Shown here: piece by piece, positions 33,381 to 44,630 of the stretch
Position numbering within the stretch: the first letter of the stretch is position 1
How the letters are laid out: each line of letters begins with the position of its first letter
NCBI GenBank assembly: GCA_036426205.1
Contig: CM071586.1
Location: forward strand, 9,771,248-9,835,247
From: Ascaphus truei
Lineage: Eukaryota; Chordata; Amphibia; Anura; Ascaphidae
DNA length: 64,000 nt
Direction of reading: 5' to 3'
Program-made: the position numbers and the translations under genes
Notes under the pieces: generated by a model
The model's input: only the letters and a program-made list of their open reading frames with translations
Database searches by the model: none
What the model was told of the DNA's origin: nothing

Positions 33381-34075
33381 AGGCAGGAATATGCACCTAA
33401 TAAGGTGCAAAGGATCCCCACATCTAGTAAACTCCTATCAGCAATATTAAATAAACAAGTTCAGAGGGGCTACTTACATAATGGCAGATGCCTGTATCAC
33501 GCCCTCTCCGTTGTCTGTGCCGTTGAGTGTAGAGATCCAGCGTAGTCAAACTGACGCACAACCACGACAGCAGAGGAGGTAGACATAGGCCTTTATTCTG
33601 TAAGGTGTGATAAGCGCAGGTGACGTCCCACCGCATGTGATAAGCGCAGGTGACGTCCCAACGCATGAAATTCCCCGTTGGCTTTAATTGGACTTTTCCT
33701 ACAATATCACGTCATCTCACATATCACACATTCCAGAAGACGGGCAACTGGGACCCATAGACTAGACGTAGAACAAGTGACTTTCCATGTGTATCTATTC
33801 ACAAAGCTTCGGTAACATGGCAAACTCGTTCGTAAACGGCTTTTTTTAACGAGCGTTAGCACTCTTGCAATGGCGAGCCACGCCGTAGCTCCGAAAATGC
33901 ATAATCTCGCATTTTTTGGCCCGTGACTGTTCTTCGCAAAGCTCCGATGATGCAAATCGCCGGGTCAAACACTCGCATTCTTTTTTTCCCTCTACCTACA
34001 GGGCGGCGCGATTGGAAACGCGATCTACGTCTGACGGAGCTTCTTTCATTTTTTTTTCTACGTCGGATTGAATCC
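33381..34075. other. No gene recognised; 30-bp tandem duplication
   Basis: 33607-33666 holds two copies of a 30-base unit containing gataagcgcaggtgacgtcc, so TGACGT occurs twice in register. The rest of the segment has no recognisable feature. Confidence 0.5.
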
Positions 34076-34136
34076 GGGGATCTCCGGAGCTGCCTGGCAT
34101 TCATTCCAGCTCCGGGAAACACCCCCCCCTGCTTCA
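34076..34136. mobile_element. Foldback element, diverged fragment
   Basis: gggatctccggagctg, then cattcattccagctccggg and a C run with tgcttcaat align with the left arm of the element at 21638. The region itself also folds (ccggagctg/cagctccgg). Confidence 0.55.
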
Positions 34137-34172
34137 ATCCCGTGTATTACAAATAAAATAACAGTCAAGCTT

Positions 34173-34800
34173 CGTTACCTTAGTGGCTAGATGCTATGGT
34201 AATGAAAGGGTTAAATAGCAGTACCTGGTTTGTCGGTGGTAGAGGGGGTGGGTGAAGGTTGTAATTGCCCCAGGGTGGGTGTTTAGGCCTCCCGGAGGGG
34301 TTAATCGCTTCATTCGTAGTGGTTACAACTGCTAAGGTTATGAAGGTGTTATCAACTCCCACTACCTCCCCGGGAGGCCTAACCACCCACCCTGGGCCAA
34401 ATACAACCTACATTGTTTCCTCTAGGGTGTGTGGTTTGGCCTCCCGGGACAGGTTAACCCCTCACTTCACCCTTAGCGGTCAAAACCGCTAAGGTAATGA
34501 AAGGGTTAACACCTTCCCCATGGCCAACCCAACCAGAATGGGTCAGCTACCCCCTTCACCCACCCTCTCTAACACCAACACCACACAGGAATGTGCTAAA
34601 GAGCTATTTGCCAAATATGGCTAATAGCGCTTTTGCCCATTCAAATATACAATTAAGTGCAATACAATACAATAGAATACAAATTACAAGACTATAAAAG
34701 AAATACACTAGCTATTTAATCCATTTATTGTCACTTTGGTTATCTGTGCCCTCAACGGGGGGCATAGATGCTACATTGACATTCAATGGGCACCCTACTA
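34173..34800. repeat. Cluster of CGCTAAGG hairpin modules
   Basis: Hairpins occur at 34299-34350 and 34456-34507, and a partial one at 34173-34214. Between them lie cctcccggaggggttaa and ctccccgggaggcctaacca, so neighbouring arms are themselves inverted. The same words flank the hairpins at 8908 and 9916. No protein is encoded. Confidence 0.75.
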
Positions 34801-35090
34801 TCCACCCCCTGCTTCAATTCCATGTTATTAAAATTCAAATAAAAACCGCACAATCGCCTGTAAGAGCTGTGCAGGGACGTGCCACGACAAATTAATGCTA
34901 TTTTTTGCACAAACGGTAAAAAAAATGTGATTTACTTTAGTGAAAACTGTTTTTAAAACAAATGTCATACCGCTCGGTATTCGTTGTTGCAATAAACTTA
35001 TCGAAGATCAGTGAATAGGCCCCAATAACTAAGTCATTCTGGGTCCTTCGTTCCACCAAGATATCCTTGCATGGTTATATCTTAGTTCCG
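34801..35090. other. Nothing recognised
   Basis: This is AT-rich sequence leading into the 55-bp array; it begins with a ccctgcttcaattccatg echo of the foldback end. Confidence 0.4.
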
Positions 35091-35850
35091 TCTGTGTCAC
35101 TGTGTCACCCTGCGGGGGGAGGGACAGACTCATAGCTCCCTTCTGTCTGTGTCACTGTGTCACCCTGCGGGGGGAGGGACAGACTCATAGCTCCCTTCTG
35201 TCTGTGTCACTGTGTCACCCTGCGGGGGGAGGGACAGACTCATAGCTCCTGCGTCTGTGTCACGTGTCACCATGCGGGGGGGAAGGACAGACTCATAGCT
35301 CCCTTCTGTTCTGTGTACTGTGTCAACTAGACGGGGCGGGGGGAGGGAAGCAACTCATAGCTCCCTTCGTCTGGTCACTGTGTATCGTCACCCTGCGGGG
35401 GGGGGGAACGAACATAGCTCCCTTTGTCTGCTGTCACTCTGTGACCTGCGGGGGGAGAGACAGATCATAGCTCCCTTCTGTCTGGTCACTGTGTCACTGC
35501 GGGGGGAGAGGACAGACATAGCTCCCTTCTGTCTGTTCAACTGTGTCACTCTGCGGGGGGAGGACAGCTCATAGCTCCCTTCTGTCTGTCACCCTGCGGG
35601 GGGGGAGGGACAGACTCATAGTACCTTCGGTCTGTGTAACTGTTGCACACTGAGGGGGGAGGGACAGACTCATAGCTCCCTTCTGTCTGTGTCACTGTGT
35701 CTCCCTGTGGGGGATGGAACAGACTCATAGCTCCCTTCTGTGTCACTGTGTCACCTTGTGGGGGATGGAACAGACTCATAGCTCCCTTCTGTCTGTGTCA
35801 CCGTGACACCCAGCAGGGGAGGGACAGATTCATAGCTCCCTTCTGCATCA
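35091..35850. repeat. 55-bp minisatellite, about 14 copies
   Basis: The unit is tctgtgtcactgtgtcaccc, tgcggggggagggacagact and catagctcccttctg. Starts at 35091 and 35146 give 55 bases. The copies at about 35225-35640 carry many one-base losses, while both ends are clean. Confidence 0.93.
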
Positions 35851-35929
35851 TTAATTCTCCTAATTAAAGAGTAACTCTGCATAATTCGAACCGCCGAATA
35901 ACACGCATGCTCCACTGGACAATAATTCT

Positions 35930-36024
35930 GAGTATCTCTATACACTGATAACATGCCAGTCTTTATAATGATGAGTATATTTACACTGATAATGAACATG
36001 CCGCTCTGTATAATGATGCCGATG
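35930..36024. repeat. 48-bp repeat, outlying cluster A
   Basis: Two diverged units (tgagtatctctatacactga, gataatgaacatgccgctct) of the 22.2-24.9 kb array lie about 11 kb to its right. Confidence 0.85.
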
Positions 36025-36260
36025 GAGACCTTCCAGATGAAATTGGGAGTAGGTGGTACCATTCATAGCTCCTGCGGCCAAATTGGTGGTAACCTTTTGG
36101 ATATAATTTGGGGACGGTGGTACCAGGCTGGGCGCCAGAATGATGGTGACCTTCTGAATGGAATTTGGGGAAGGCGGTACCATGCCAGGCTGCTGCGGCC
36201 GGAATGGTGGTGACCTTCCAGATGGAATTTGGGGAAGGCGGTACCATGTCGCATGACTAG
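36025..36260. repeat. ~63-bp repeat, 4 copies
   Basis: Units contain gaccttccagatggaatttg, ggaaggcggtaccatg and ctgcggccggaatggtggt. They follow the 48-bp cluster without a gap. Confidence 0.85.
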
Positions 36261-36489
36261 GCTCGGTTGGAGTGGTGGTGATCGTCCATATGGGGGCTCT
36301 GTGCCATTCAGACTAAGGTACTAGATGAGCAGATGCTGAGAGTATCCCTCAAGGTGCGGTAGGTGTGAGCAGAGGAATCTGGCTCGGTCTCTAGTTGGGG
36401 GATAAATAGGAGATATTGATATCGTTGTTATAAATAAAGTTGTGGCGGGTAACTTGTCCCAAGAAGGCGTGTTTATTGGAAATGGGAAC

Positions 36490-36935
36490 GGGCAAGTCCT
36501 GGACACGCCGCACCGTATAAAGATATTGAGTATAACTATAAACTGCTAATGAACACGCCATGCTGTATAATGATACTGAGTATCCCCACAGTGATAATGA
36601 TCACACCGCGCTGTATACTTATGTGGAGTATCTATACACTGATGATGATCAAGCTGTGTTATATAATGATGTTGAGTATCTATACACTAATAAGGAACCC
36701 GCTGCGCTGTATAATGATGCTGAGTATCTAAACACTGATAATGAACACGCAGCGCTGTATACAGTAAGGATGCGAGTATCCAAACACTGCTAATGAACAT
36801 GCTGTGCTATATAATGATGTTGAGTATCACTAAACACTGATAATGAGCAAGCCGTGCTGTATAATGATGCCGAGTGTCTATATATTGATAATGAACCCGC
36901 TGCACTGTATGATGATGCTGAGTATCTCTCCATAA
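36490..36935. repeat. 48-bp repeat, outlying cluster B
   Basis: About nine units of the 48-bp family, more diverged than the main array (for example ggagtatctatacactgatg and gatcaagctgtg). Confidence 0.9.
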
Positions 36936-37480
36936 GGGCATTTTAATATAGTGTCACTGAAACGTCATAGGGCTCATCTGCTTTATATAGCAGCTCCTTG
37001 GAGGTGTCTGTCTCCTCCCTTCAGGAGTCCCTACCAATTTTTCAATTAGGTATAATTCACCTCAATGTCAGTCTGCACATCACTGCACTTCAGCCTCCAT
37101 TGAAGAGTAGGTGACCGTATAAGGCTGACAGAAAGAAATATGTGTACGTTTTATTATATTCACACCAGGGAATTTGTGCACCCACAGCGTACCTCTATAG
37201 TACGGTAACGATGACACTGGCTTTGGCCAGATTTTAAGTGCACTACTCACAAAAGCATATGCTTATTTAACCCCTTCAGGGCTTTCCCACATTTTCACTA
37301 GTCCATGGGACAATTACATATATTCAGTGTAGGAACCTGCAAATGTGGTTATGCCTTGATGTGGCTTGCAGGCTTATAATGCTTTGGCCAAAGAGTTTAA
37401 CCAAATAACCCTTATACATGAGATTACTATTTTATTTTAGCCTAATTAAGGGAGGAGCAGAGGAATCGTTCTTTTTGTTT
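36936..37480. other. 0.54-kb block interrupting the 48-bp repeats
   Basis: The 48-bp family stops at ctgagtatctctcc and resumes at atcactatacactg. The block between has no repeats and no coding frame, and is probably an inserted element of unknown class. Confidence 0.5.
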
Positions 37481-37690
37481 TTGTGTATCACTATACACTG
37501 ATAATTAACACGCTGCACTGTATAATGATGCTGAGTATCTATATATTGATAAGGAACATGCTGCGCTGTATAATGATGCTGACTATTCATATGCTGTTAA
37601 TGAACATGCTGCGCTGTATAATGATGCTGAGTATCTATACATTGATAATGAACACGCCACTCTGCATAATAATGCTTAGTATCTCTCTCC
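37481..37690. repeat. 48-bp repeat, outlying cluster C
   Basis: About four units of the family continue after the interruption, ending in ttagtatctctctcctcacc. Confidence 0.9.
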
Positions 37691-38239
37691 TCACCACATG
37701 GGGCATACAAGAATTTACTCACCGCAAGTACAATACATCCTAAAGCTATTAACAAGCTGTAATTACGTTTATTGCCAAACAGCACATAAAAAAAATAAGG
37801 GATGAAATAAATGGGTGTTATTGTTGGTGTGTGTAACAGGTAACCGGGTACCTATCTGTTTACAGAGCACACAGAAGCGACTGCTCACCTTAATGCTATT
37901 ACAAGGTGAGTCACGGTGTGTTTCACACACGCTGATAGGGAAACTTGTTTGGAGATGTTGCAAACAGAGAGAGAGAGCGAGAGAGAGAGAGAGAGAGAGA
38001 GAGGATACAGGAGCAGGGCGAGGCCAGAGGGGAGGTATTCCACACACGTTACAACCTGCAGGGGAGCAACACCAAACTCAGGTTATCCCGGGGGGGGTGG
38101 GGGGGGGGTGGGGACGGAGGGAGTCCAGATGCAAACGCAGGAGGGAAAACACTCAGTTACTATGTCACAAACAAGAATATAATATATGTACGTGTGTTTG
38201 TGTGTGTATGTGTAATATACTGTATATAGATGTAGGCCA
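37691..38239. other. No gene; GA and G-run tracts
   Basis: 37967-38002 is a (GA)n tract and 38090-38115 is nearly all G. Long frames crossing here have no recognisable domain. Confidence 0.6.
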
Positions 38240-39370
38240 GGTCCCCTGCAGTATTACCTCTCTCCTCTGTAATTCGAGCGAGCAGCACTTAAGGTTGCGG
38301 TGGTGTATCGCGATGTATGGTTCCGCCGGTTCGCGGAGCAGGGCGCCGCCATTGTTAGGGCGTTGCGCGTATGCGCTGAGAAACAGGAGTACTCCACAGG
38401 TTACAGGGAGCTCGCCCTCTGCGCAGTCACGGTCCAGAAAGCGCGAGAGTAGCCAATAGGGAAGGAGGATCTGTTGGTACCCGGAGATATATTTCCCGGG
38501 CAGAACTACGTAGTCAGTTGGGGACTGGAGCGGCAAGGGGTAAGAGGTAGGGGCTGGAGGTCCGTGGCTCGAGCACTAGGCCAGTATTCCCCTAGGCCCC
38601 AGACAGCCCTGGCCACGCTTGCGGAGTGTGATAGGGACCGGCCCGAAGTTAGGGACCTGCCCTTAGCTATAAGCTCGTAAGGAAAGCAGCGGACGCTGTT
38701 TCTTCTACCGGGAGGTTTGAGCTACACACTGGTCCTAAAGGACGATGTAGACTATGCGTACGGGAGTGACTACGACCGGGTGGCCATTAAGTACAGACGA
38801 CGAAGAAGCGGTGATATATCCACGTGGAATTTCACCTCAACCTTGGAGTCCACCTCGTGATCCCTTACAGATAGCAGTACCCGCGGCAGGAGCCCGGGCA
38901 GGTAACATCACAACACACGTGCACCAACCAGCCTACATTGACATAGTGACTGCGCAGTCACACACAGAAATCTACGCTGGTCTAGGTATGGGAGCGCAAG
39001 ACATTGGGTGGGACTCACTGGACTTGAGGTGGGATTATTGTGTGGGGTCAGTGGCGTCCGCCGAGGCGCCTTTGTGGGTGGACACCCACTGTGGTGCCCG
39101 TTATAAGTTAATCGGGATATACCTTGAGTTGGTTACATCGGAAGAGGAACCCCTGTTATTACCTGTTTGACGTCCATTGCTAATTGATTAGTAAAGAAGT
39201 ATTCGTTCTCGTATAGTACTGTATGTGTATTTGTGTCCTGCGAGAACCACTCCCCTTGGTGGGGAGCCATCGCAGGTGGAGGCGCTGCATTGTTGTAAGT
39301 GTATAGCCTTAGTGTTGCCCCAGGTTCCCGTGGCGGAGACTCAGTCCTCTGCTAGCTAACAGGTTGATTG
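38240..39370 (+). promoter_or_regulatory. LTR- or leader-like block of a retroelement
   Basis: A GC-rich block with a CCAAT box at 38453-38457 is followed by a 138-codon open frame (38754-39170) without a recognisable domain, then a ggaggcgctgcattgttg segment and a run of stop codons. Its word order resembles 12157-12880. I think it is part of an LTR retroelement, but PBS and LTR ends are not identified. The 138-codon frame lacks a hydrophobic segment or known motif and could be chance. Confidence 0.35.
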
Positions 39371-39439
39371 CCCCACTGATGAGTAACAATATATATTCCT
39401 ACACCACCACAGTAGAATCTGCGATTGGGGTGGGGGGAA

Positions 39440-39516
39440 AAATACCGGTTAAATAAATATAAATAAAAAAATAGTATATATATAATAATATAATATATAT
39501 ATATATATATATAGTA

Positions 39517-39547
<31 letters not shown>

Positions 39548-39560
39548 ATATATATGTTAA
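39440..39560. repeat. (TA)n microsatellite
   Basis: TA repeats occur with ataat and gtata interruptions. Confidence 0.95.
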
Positions 39561-40583
39561 CAAAACCCCAGCAAGCTCTTTTTGGGAACCCTTGAGCCCC
39601 CACAAAATATATATGTATATAAGTGTCAAAAAGGAGAGCTAGTGAGCGTGGCATATGTATACAACAGACGACAGAGAAGCCCAATGCTAAATCCAATATG
39701 ACAAAAATACACAGTAAAATACTTATATATTCTCTTGAAAAAGGGTCATTTAGTGTGTGTGTATGTGTGAGTGTGTGAGTCTGTGAATGAATACAGACAC
39801 CAACCCACAGTCAGTCATAGTCACCCACCCACCCAAGGTTCAGTCACCCACCCACCCGTCAGCCAATCACCCAAGTGTCACCCACCACCCAAGAGTCACC
39901 CACCACCCACATGTCAGTCACCACCCAAGTGTCAATCAGTCACCCACCCACCCCATCACCTACACCCACACCCCCTCTCTCTCTCTCTGTCACCCACTCT
40001 CTCTCTCTCTGCCTCTCTCTTTCACCCACACTCTCCCTGTCTTATCTTGACTGCCCTATACTACACCGAAATAACCTACACTGCTTTATTCCAGATCTGA
40101 CTCAAGCTTCACACGGGAGACATCGGAACCCCCCCTAACCCAGAAAGACAGGTAGGGAACACCTCAGTCCTATACTGAATCCCTTCCCCCTCCCCAGGCC
40201 TTTTGTCACAATGGATGTAGCATTGGGTAGCTTTCTCTTTTGTTGAAAATATTAAAATAAACAGATTGCACTGTAATGTAATTTGTTTTTCCGTATTAAC
40301 AATAACAAGAAAACAGTTAAGTAAAAGTTGCGCGCTCAAATTTTTTTTCCATGGTAGGTGCGCTATGGGTGGGGGAGGGGGGGCCCTGCTCCTTTCATTT
40401 GTCCTGGACCCCGTGATTTCTGTTGGCAGCCCTGGATGTGAGGGTGGGTTTGGGGGTTCTGGAGCTTGCTTGGTTATGCAGCTGTTGTTGTTTGGAGGTT
40501 GGTGGCCCCTCCTCCCCAGGGTTTAAAGCTCGCCCCGCCCCAATTTCCAATTAGCAGTTTTTATCATGTTCCTGTCTATCACA
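39561..40583. other. No gene; CACCCACC repeat and CT tract
   Basis: 39818-39965 is a degenerate cacccaccacccaagtgtca repeat of about 16-30 bases, and 39972-40040 is CT-rich. The rest is unclassified, with a G-run near 40370. Confidence 0.6.
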
Positions 40584-40740
40584 GACCCTTTCCTTCCAGT
40601 TGCACTCCCGCTAGCGCGTCCGACAGCGGGACCGGGAGGGAGGATCTTTCCGGAAGTCCAGCGGCTGCCTGAGTCCCTCACACAATGAGCTCCGGCAGGG
40701 AACTACGCGCTAGCGGGAGTGCAACTGGAAGGAACGGGTC
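40584..40740. repeat. 36-bp inverted repeat
   Basis: 40584-40619 (gaccctttccttccagttgc to gctagcgcgt) and 40705-40740 are reverse complements at 35 of 36 bases, with an 85-base loop. The loop holds a second, weaker pairing region (ctttccggaag). Confidence 0.92.
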
Positions 40741-41432
40741 TACCGGAAAGACCTACGGCTGATATTGGGCTGTTTGTTCATTTTGTGTGAGTGCCATACA
40801 GTTTTTTATACTTTATTGCTGTAATAAACCTTTATTGCTACTAATCCAGGCTTTGCCCATTTCTTGGTATATAGGCACCTGGGAGAGGAGCTATTCACGC
40901 ATTGCCTCCATTGGGAGAATTTGAAAAGAAGACGATACTGATTCCGATCAGATTGATGACATCATTCACTGAGGGAAGGGGCTCACACAAGGCCGTGTGA
41001 GTTTTCTCTTCTTTAGTATTCCTTTATTATAGAGGATATATGCAATATTCCACCTATTTCATTCTTCTCTGAGGGTGGAGTCTCACATTAGGCCGTGTGA
41101 GTCAATGAAACATATGTTTTATTGTTTCTATTATTTTGAATTTAATATCATCATTTAATCTCCACCATTTGCCTCCAATACCCCCCACCCCCCTCCCCAC
41201 TCCCCTCTCCTCCCCTCTGTACCTTAAGACCAATAATGTCTATCTAAAACATGCACTAATTCCGTGTATTTTATTATCTTTTACATCTTGCGCTGACGAC
41301 TACACCACTTCTATTGCTGCTATAAGAAGATCCCGGGCTTTATCTTCTCTTTGGTCCAGCTGCAGAAATACAACAAGGGCTAGTATATTCTTCTTTCACT
41401 TGGTTTCACACTAGCCCACAGGCGTTCTATTT
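40741..41432. other. No gene; possible 3' LTR-like remnant
   Basis: An AATAAA lies at about 40822. ctcacacaaggccgtgtgag (about 40991) and a close copy (ctcacattaggccgtgtgag, about 41082) form two short palindromes about 90 bases apart. No coding frame is recognised. Confidence 0.45.
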
Positions 41433-41690
41433 CTATACGACACATACAGTAGGGAGCGCCCCAGTTTCACCTTTTGTTTCACCCTGCAACATGGAGTCTG
41501 ATCTCAGGTGATAGGTGCTGCATGTGGTAGGGGTGAGGAGCTTGTTCAGATAGACGGGTAGCTTGCCCAGAAAGTATTTGAAGGCAAGACAGGAAAGGTG
41601 AACTTTGCGCCTAGACTCGAGTGATGACCAATCTAGTTCTTTGAGCATTTCCACTATATATTCACTAAAGTCTGTTAAGGTGAATGTGGG
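41433..41690 (-). pseudogene. LINE reverse transcriptase C-terminal fragment
   Basis: The minus-strand frame 41433-41654 reads KELDWSSLESRRKVHLSCLA and FKYFLGKLPVYL, the type of C-terminal wording found downstream of the RT domain in CR1/L2-like non-LTR elements. Only about 73 codons remain and no catalytic motif is present. I cannot assign the clade. Confidence 0.55.
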
Positions 41691-41939
41691 TGCTTTACAT
41701 CACTTTAGTTAAGTCCTACACTTGGTGTGACTCCCATCCCGACCCTGGAATAAGGCTTTCTGCTCCATCTATCTCCTCCATCACCAGCATCTATCAGAGA
41801 TGTGTGAATTTTGGTGGCGGGTTTGATTCCGTCGCGTGTCGGCCTGTGCCTTTTGTAGAGGGAGAAAGGGGGTGGCCCGGTATTAAAGGGGTTGCACCCC
41901 ATATGGCCATCCCCTGACCTCACCAGAGAGACAAGGGGC
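41691..41939. other. Nothing firmly recognised
   Basis: Short frames on both strands show no domain. This is spacer between LINE debris and an LTR. Confidence 0.35.
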
Positions 41940-42747
41940 TAACTGGACTGCGGTCCAGGGATGAGGTTTGCACCTTGTTATACCTTGAAAATGTATGTTC
42001 CCCTGTTCCCATGTTTCATTATAAGCATGTATTTTAATGTTTTAAAGTGCATTTCTGTATCTTCAGTTCTGGAGGTCGCAGAGAGTTCATATTTGGCCAA
42101 TATGTGGAGTCACTGTAGGCATTAAAAACTGGCAAAGGTCGACCCACTGAGCCCACCAGAATGGAACTTATTAGTATGTGTAGATATTAAAGTGTATATG
42201 TATTTTATTTTGGATCTGTTCTGAAAATGCAGACGCCATTTGCTAGGCTAATAAGTCATGAAGGGCAGATGGCTGAGTAGCCTAAGCACGGTGATCAAAA
42301 AGTAACTGCCTTGATTGTTACCCAATGTCTAGGGATTAAGTATTAATCAATCAACAAACTCTGTTACCTGAGGGCATGGGTTAGTCTGTTAGTCTGTTGT
42401 CTCCACATTAGAGAGTGGATACAGATAATTGTTCACCAATAGTTTGTGTTCAATGTTAAGAATAGGGTTGCACAGGTATATAAACTGTGTCAACCCCACA
42501 GTTTTTAGTTGTGCTGGAGTTGTGCTTCTGATTCCATCTTGAATGTCACTGGACTGCTGGAGAATTGCTATTGGATACTTCTCCAACCCCCAACCCTAAG
42601 TAAGTGTTACCTTCTTGTCTGTTAATTGTACTATATTGATGTGTTCACCTTATTTAAGGAATAAATTATATTTTATTATATCTAAGCCTCGTTCAGTTCA
42701 ACCCAGATATTTGGTGTTCATTACATCTTGTCATAAATTACCGTGAC
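41940..42747 (+). mobile_element. LTR (family B) ending CCGTGACA
   Basis: A TATA box (tatataaa, 42477-42484) is followed 176 bases later by AATAAA (42660-42665), and the sequence ends accgtgaca 82 bases after that. This U3-R-U5 layout and the terminal CCGTGACA are shared with the minus-strand LTRs at 2654 and 46486. The 5' border is not visible, and no internal domain follows because an hAT-like MITE starts at 42751. Confidence 0.55.
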
Positions 42748-42750
42748 ACC

Positions 42751-43068
42751 TTTGATCCGCGGATTTCACCGGATTAATCTGGAAAAGGGCAAATTGCTTA
42801 TTCCGGATTTTTTTTCCATCATTGATACGGCAGACCACGGATTTCCTGCAATCTGCTGGTGGATTTTAAGAAACCAACCTGCCGATTCAGCAATCCACGC
42901 ACGGATTGTGGATTCTTCGGATTGGGATCCATTGGCGTTTTTTTGGATTAATCCGCATGGATTGAAATCGGCACAATCCGCCGACGGATTTTGTACTGCG
43001 GAACGGATTTTTAATGGAAAGCTCGGGAAAATCCGGGAAACGGATTTTGACCGTTTTGTCCATCTCTA
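42751..43068 (-). mobile_element. hAT-like MITE, reverse orientation
   Basis: The right edge catctcta is the reverse complement of the tagagatg start of the family. The body, full of ggatt and atccgc, aligns with the copies at 28744 and 55254. Its far end at 42751 is truncated. Confidence 0.75.
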
Positions 43069-43164
43069 CCTCCACCATACCTACCAAAAGCCATATTCCC
43101 GGGTCTGGAAGGGTGTAGGACATACTGAATGTCACATTGTGAGAAGTTAATGCAATGTGGGGAT

Positions 43165-43900
43165 TGTAACGCTGTGCTCACCACAAACAAGGCAGAAGCC
43201 CGGTACTGAGGTGGGAATGGGGTAGAAACGCCACCCACAGCCATGGGGGCATGTTTCGAGAGTGGATGGCCAGGCAGCCGGGTCAGGATTGGAGAGGTTA
43301 GATTAGTCTTGGTACTAGCCAAGGTCAGAGGTAGGAGCCAGTAGAATAGTCAAAGTCCAATAGCCATGGTCAGGGGTTAAAGCCAGTGGGATCGTAGAGG
43401 TCCGTAAGCTGTGGTCAGGATTGGAGAGATGCGGAAAGGTCAGAGGTAAGCCGGGGGTCAGTGAGCCAGAAGTGCGGAGTCCAAGGGTATAGCCAGGCCG
43501 ATACACAGGAGATCAATCTGGAAAGCTAGGCAATGGAACAACAGACAAGGCAAGGAACCAGGAATTGGGAGAACAAGGCGACCAGGGACTATGCTCAGCC
43601 AACGTGCAAGTGGCACAGCTGAGCATATAAAGAGGGACAGGACCAATGGAGGGGGGGGGAGGAGTAGAGGTGCGGCTTCAGCGGAGGCAGGGAAAGGTGG
43701 AGCGGTGCAGCAGGCAGGCGAGGTTGATGAGAGCATTGACGCGCGCCGCCATCGGCCTCGGCAAGGGGGGGGGGGGGGCGGAGCCAGACTCCGCAACGTC
43801 TACAAAGTACCTCCGTGAGCGCATGCGTGCTGTATAGACAGCGGGGTTGTGCAAGGCCGACGGTAAGGAGGGAGTGTGCCGCGGAGGACGCGCTCCCCGA
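43165..43900 (-). mobile_element. LTR (family A), antisense
   Basis: On the minus strand an ATTGG box (43642-43650) is followed by tttatatgctcag (TATA, about 43622-43635), then ggctgagcata and a long transcribed part. It ends at 43165 as gtttgtggtgagcac..gttaca. The same order is seen at 45497 and 61986 on the plus strand, and the end matches 62600-62628. A G run (43767-43778) lies in U3. The border near 43900 is approximate. Confidence 0.65.
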
Positions 43901-44189
43901 TTCCTTTCAGGGATACACGCATTTCACGTTCATTTTTTGCTAATGATAAATACAACGGCCATTGTGTAATAATAATATAATTAGCTTTGTGACTACGTTT
44001 TGAGCTCAGGGAAAAATAACGGTTTAAGTGACATCACGTGATACGCGCCGATTTAACAGAGTTTTGGGGATCTAGGTAAAGGTGGAGGTTCTCACCTCAA
44101 CGATCATTTCTCCCAATTATTTTTATTTAAACCCTCATTTTCTATTCAATGAAGTTGCTAAAGCGTACAAAAACGGAATTTAAACTTGG
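43901..44189. other. Nothing recognised
   Basis: This is mixed AT-rich sequence. No element is seen. Confidence 0.4.
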
Positions 44190-44231
44190 TTTATGTGTGT
44201 GTGTGTTAGTGTGTTTGTGTGTGTGTGTGAT

Positions 44232-44275
<44 letters not shown>

Positions 44276-44276
44276 T
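44190..44276. repeat. (GT)n microsatellite
   Basis: GT repeats of about 40 units with small interruptions. Confidence 0.95.
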
Positions 44277-44424
44277 GTTATTCATTCAAAGTTTCGTTTC
44301 AGCTACTCCAAATCTCCCCGAGGGCATACATAGGAGACAACTTAATCTTACTGAAAAGTAGCATTTTTTTAAATGGTGAAGATCAAGATATCGATGTGTT
44401 TTTTTTTTAATGAGTTTACTGAAT

Positions 44425-44630
44425 ATTGTGTCACGGAGGGAGGGGAGGGAAGGTGGGGGAAGGGTAATGGGGGGAGGGGAAGCGGAATGGGGGAGGGAGA
44501 AAGGGTGAGAGAAGGGAGGGGGAAAGGGAGTTGGGGAGGGTGTATGAAGTGGGGGAGAGGGGAGAAGGGGGAAGGAAGGGGAGGGTACCGGTGAGAGAAG
44601 GGGGGAGGGAAGGGGGGAAGGGGAATAAAC
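44425..44630. repeat. Purine tract (GGGA/GGGGA)n
   Basis: The plus strand is almost pure G and A for 200 bases. It could form triplex or quadruplex structures. Confidence 0.9.

Noticed and set aside
38754..39170. 138-codon frame as a host gene
   Set aside because: No domain, no visible splice context, and it sits in a retroelement-like block. It is mentioned only under that block.
44428..44435. tgtcacgg as the end of another family B LTR
   Set aside because: No poly(A) signal at the expected distance and the sequence goes straight into a purine tract.
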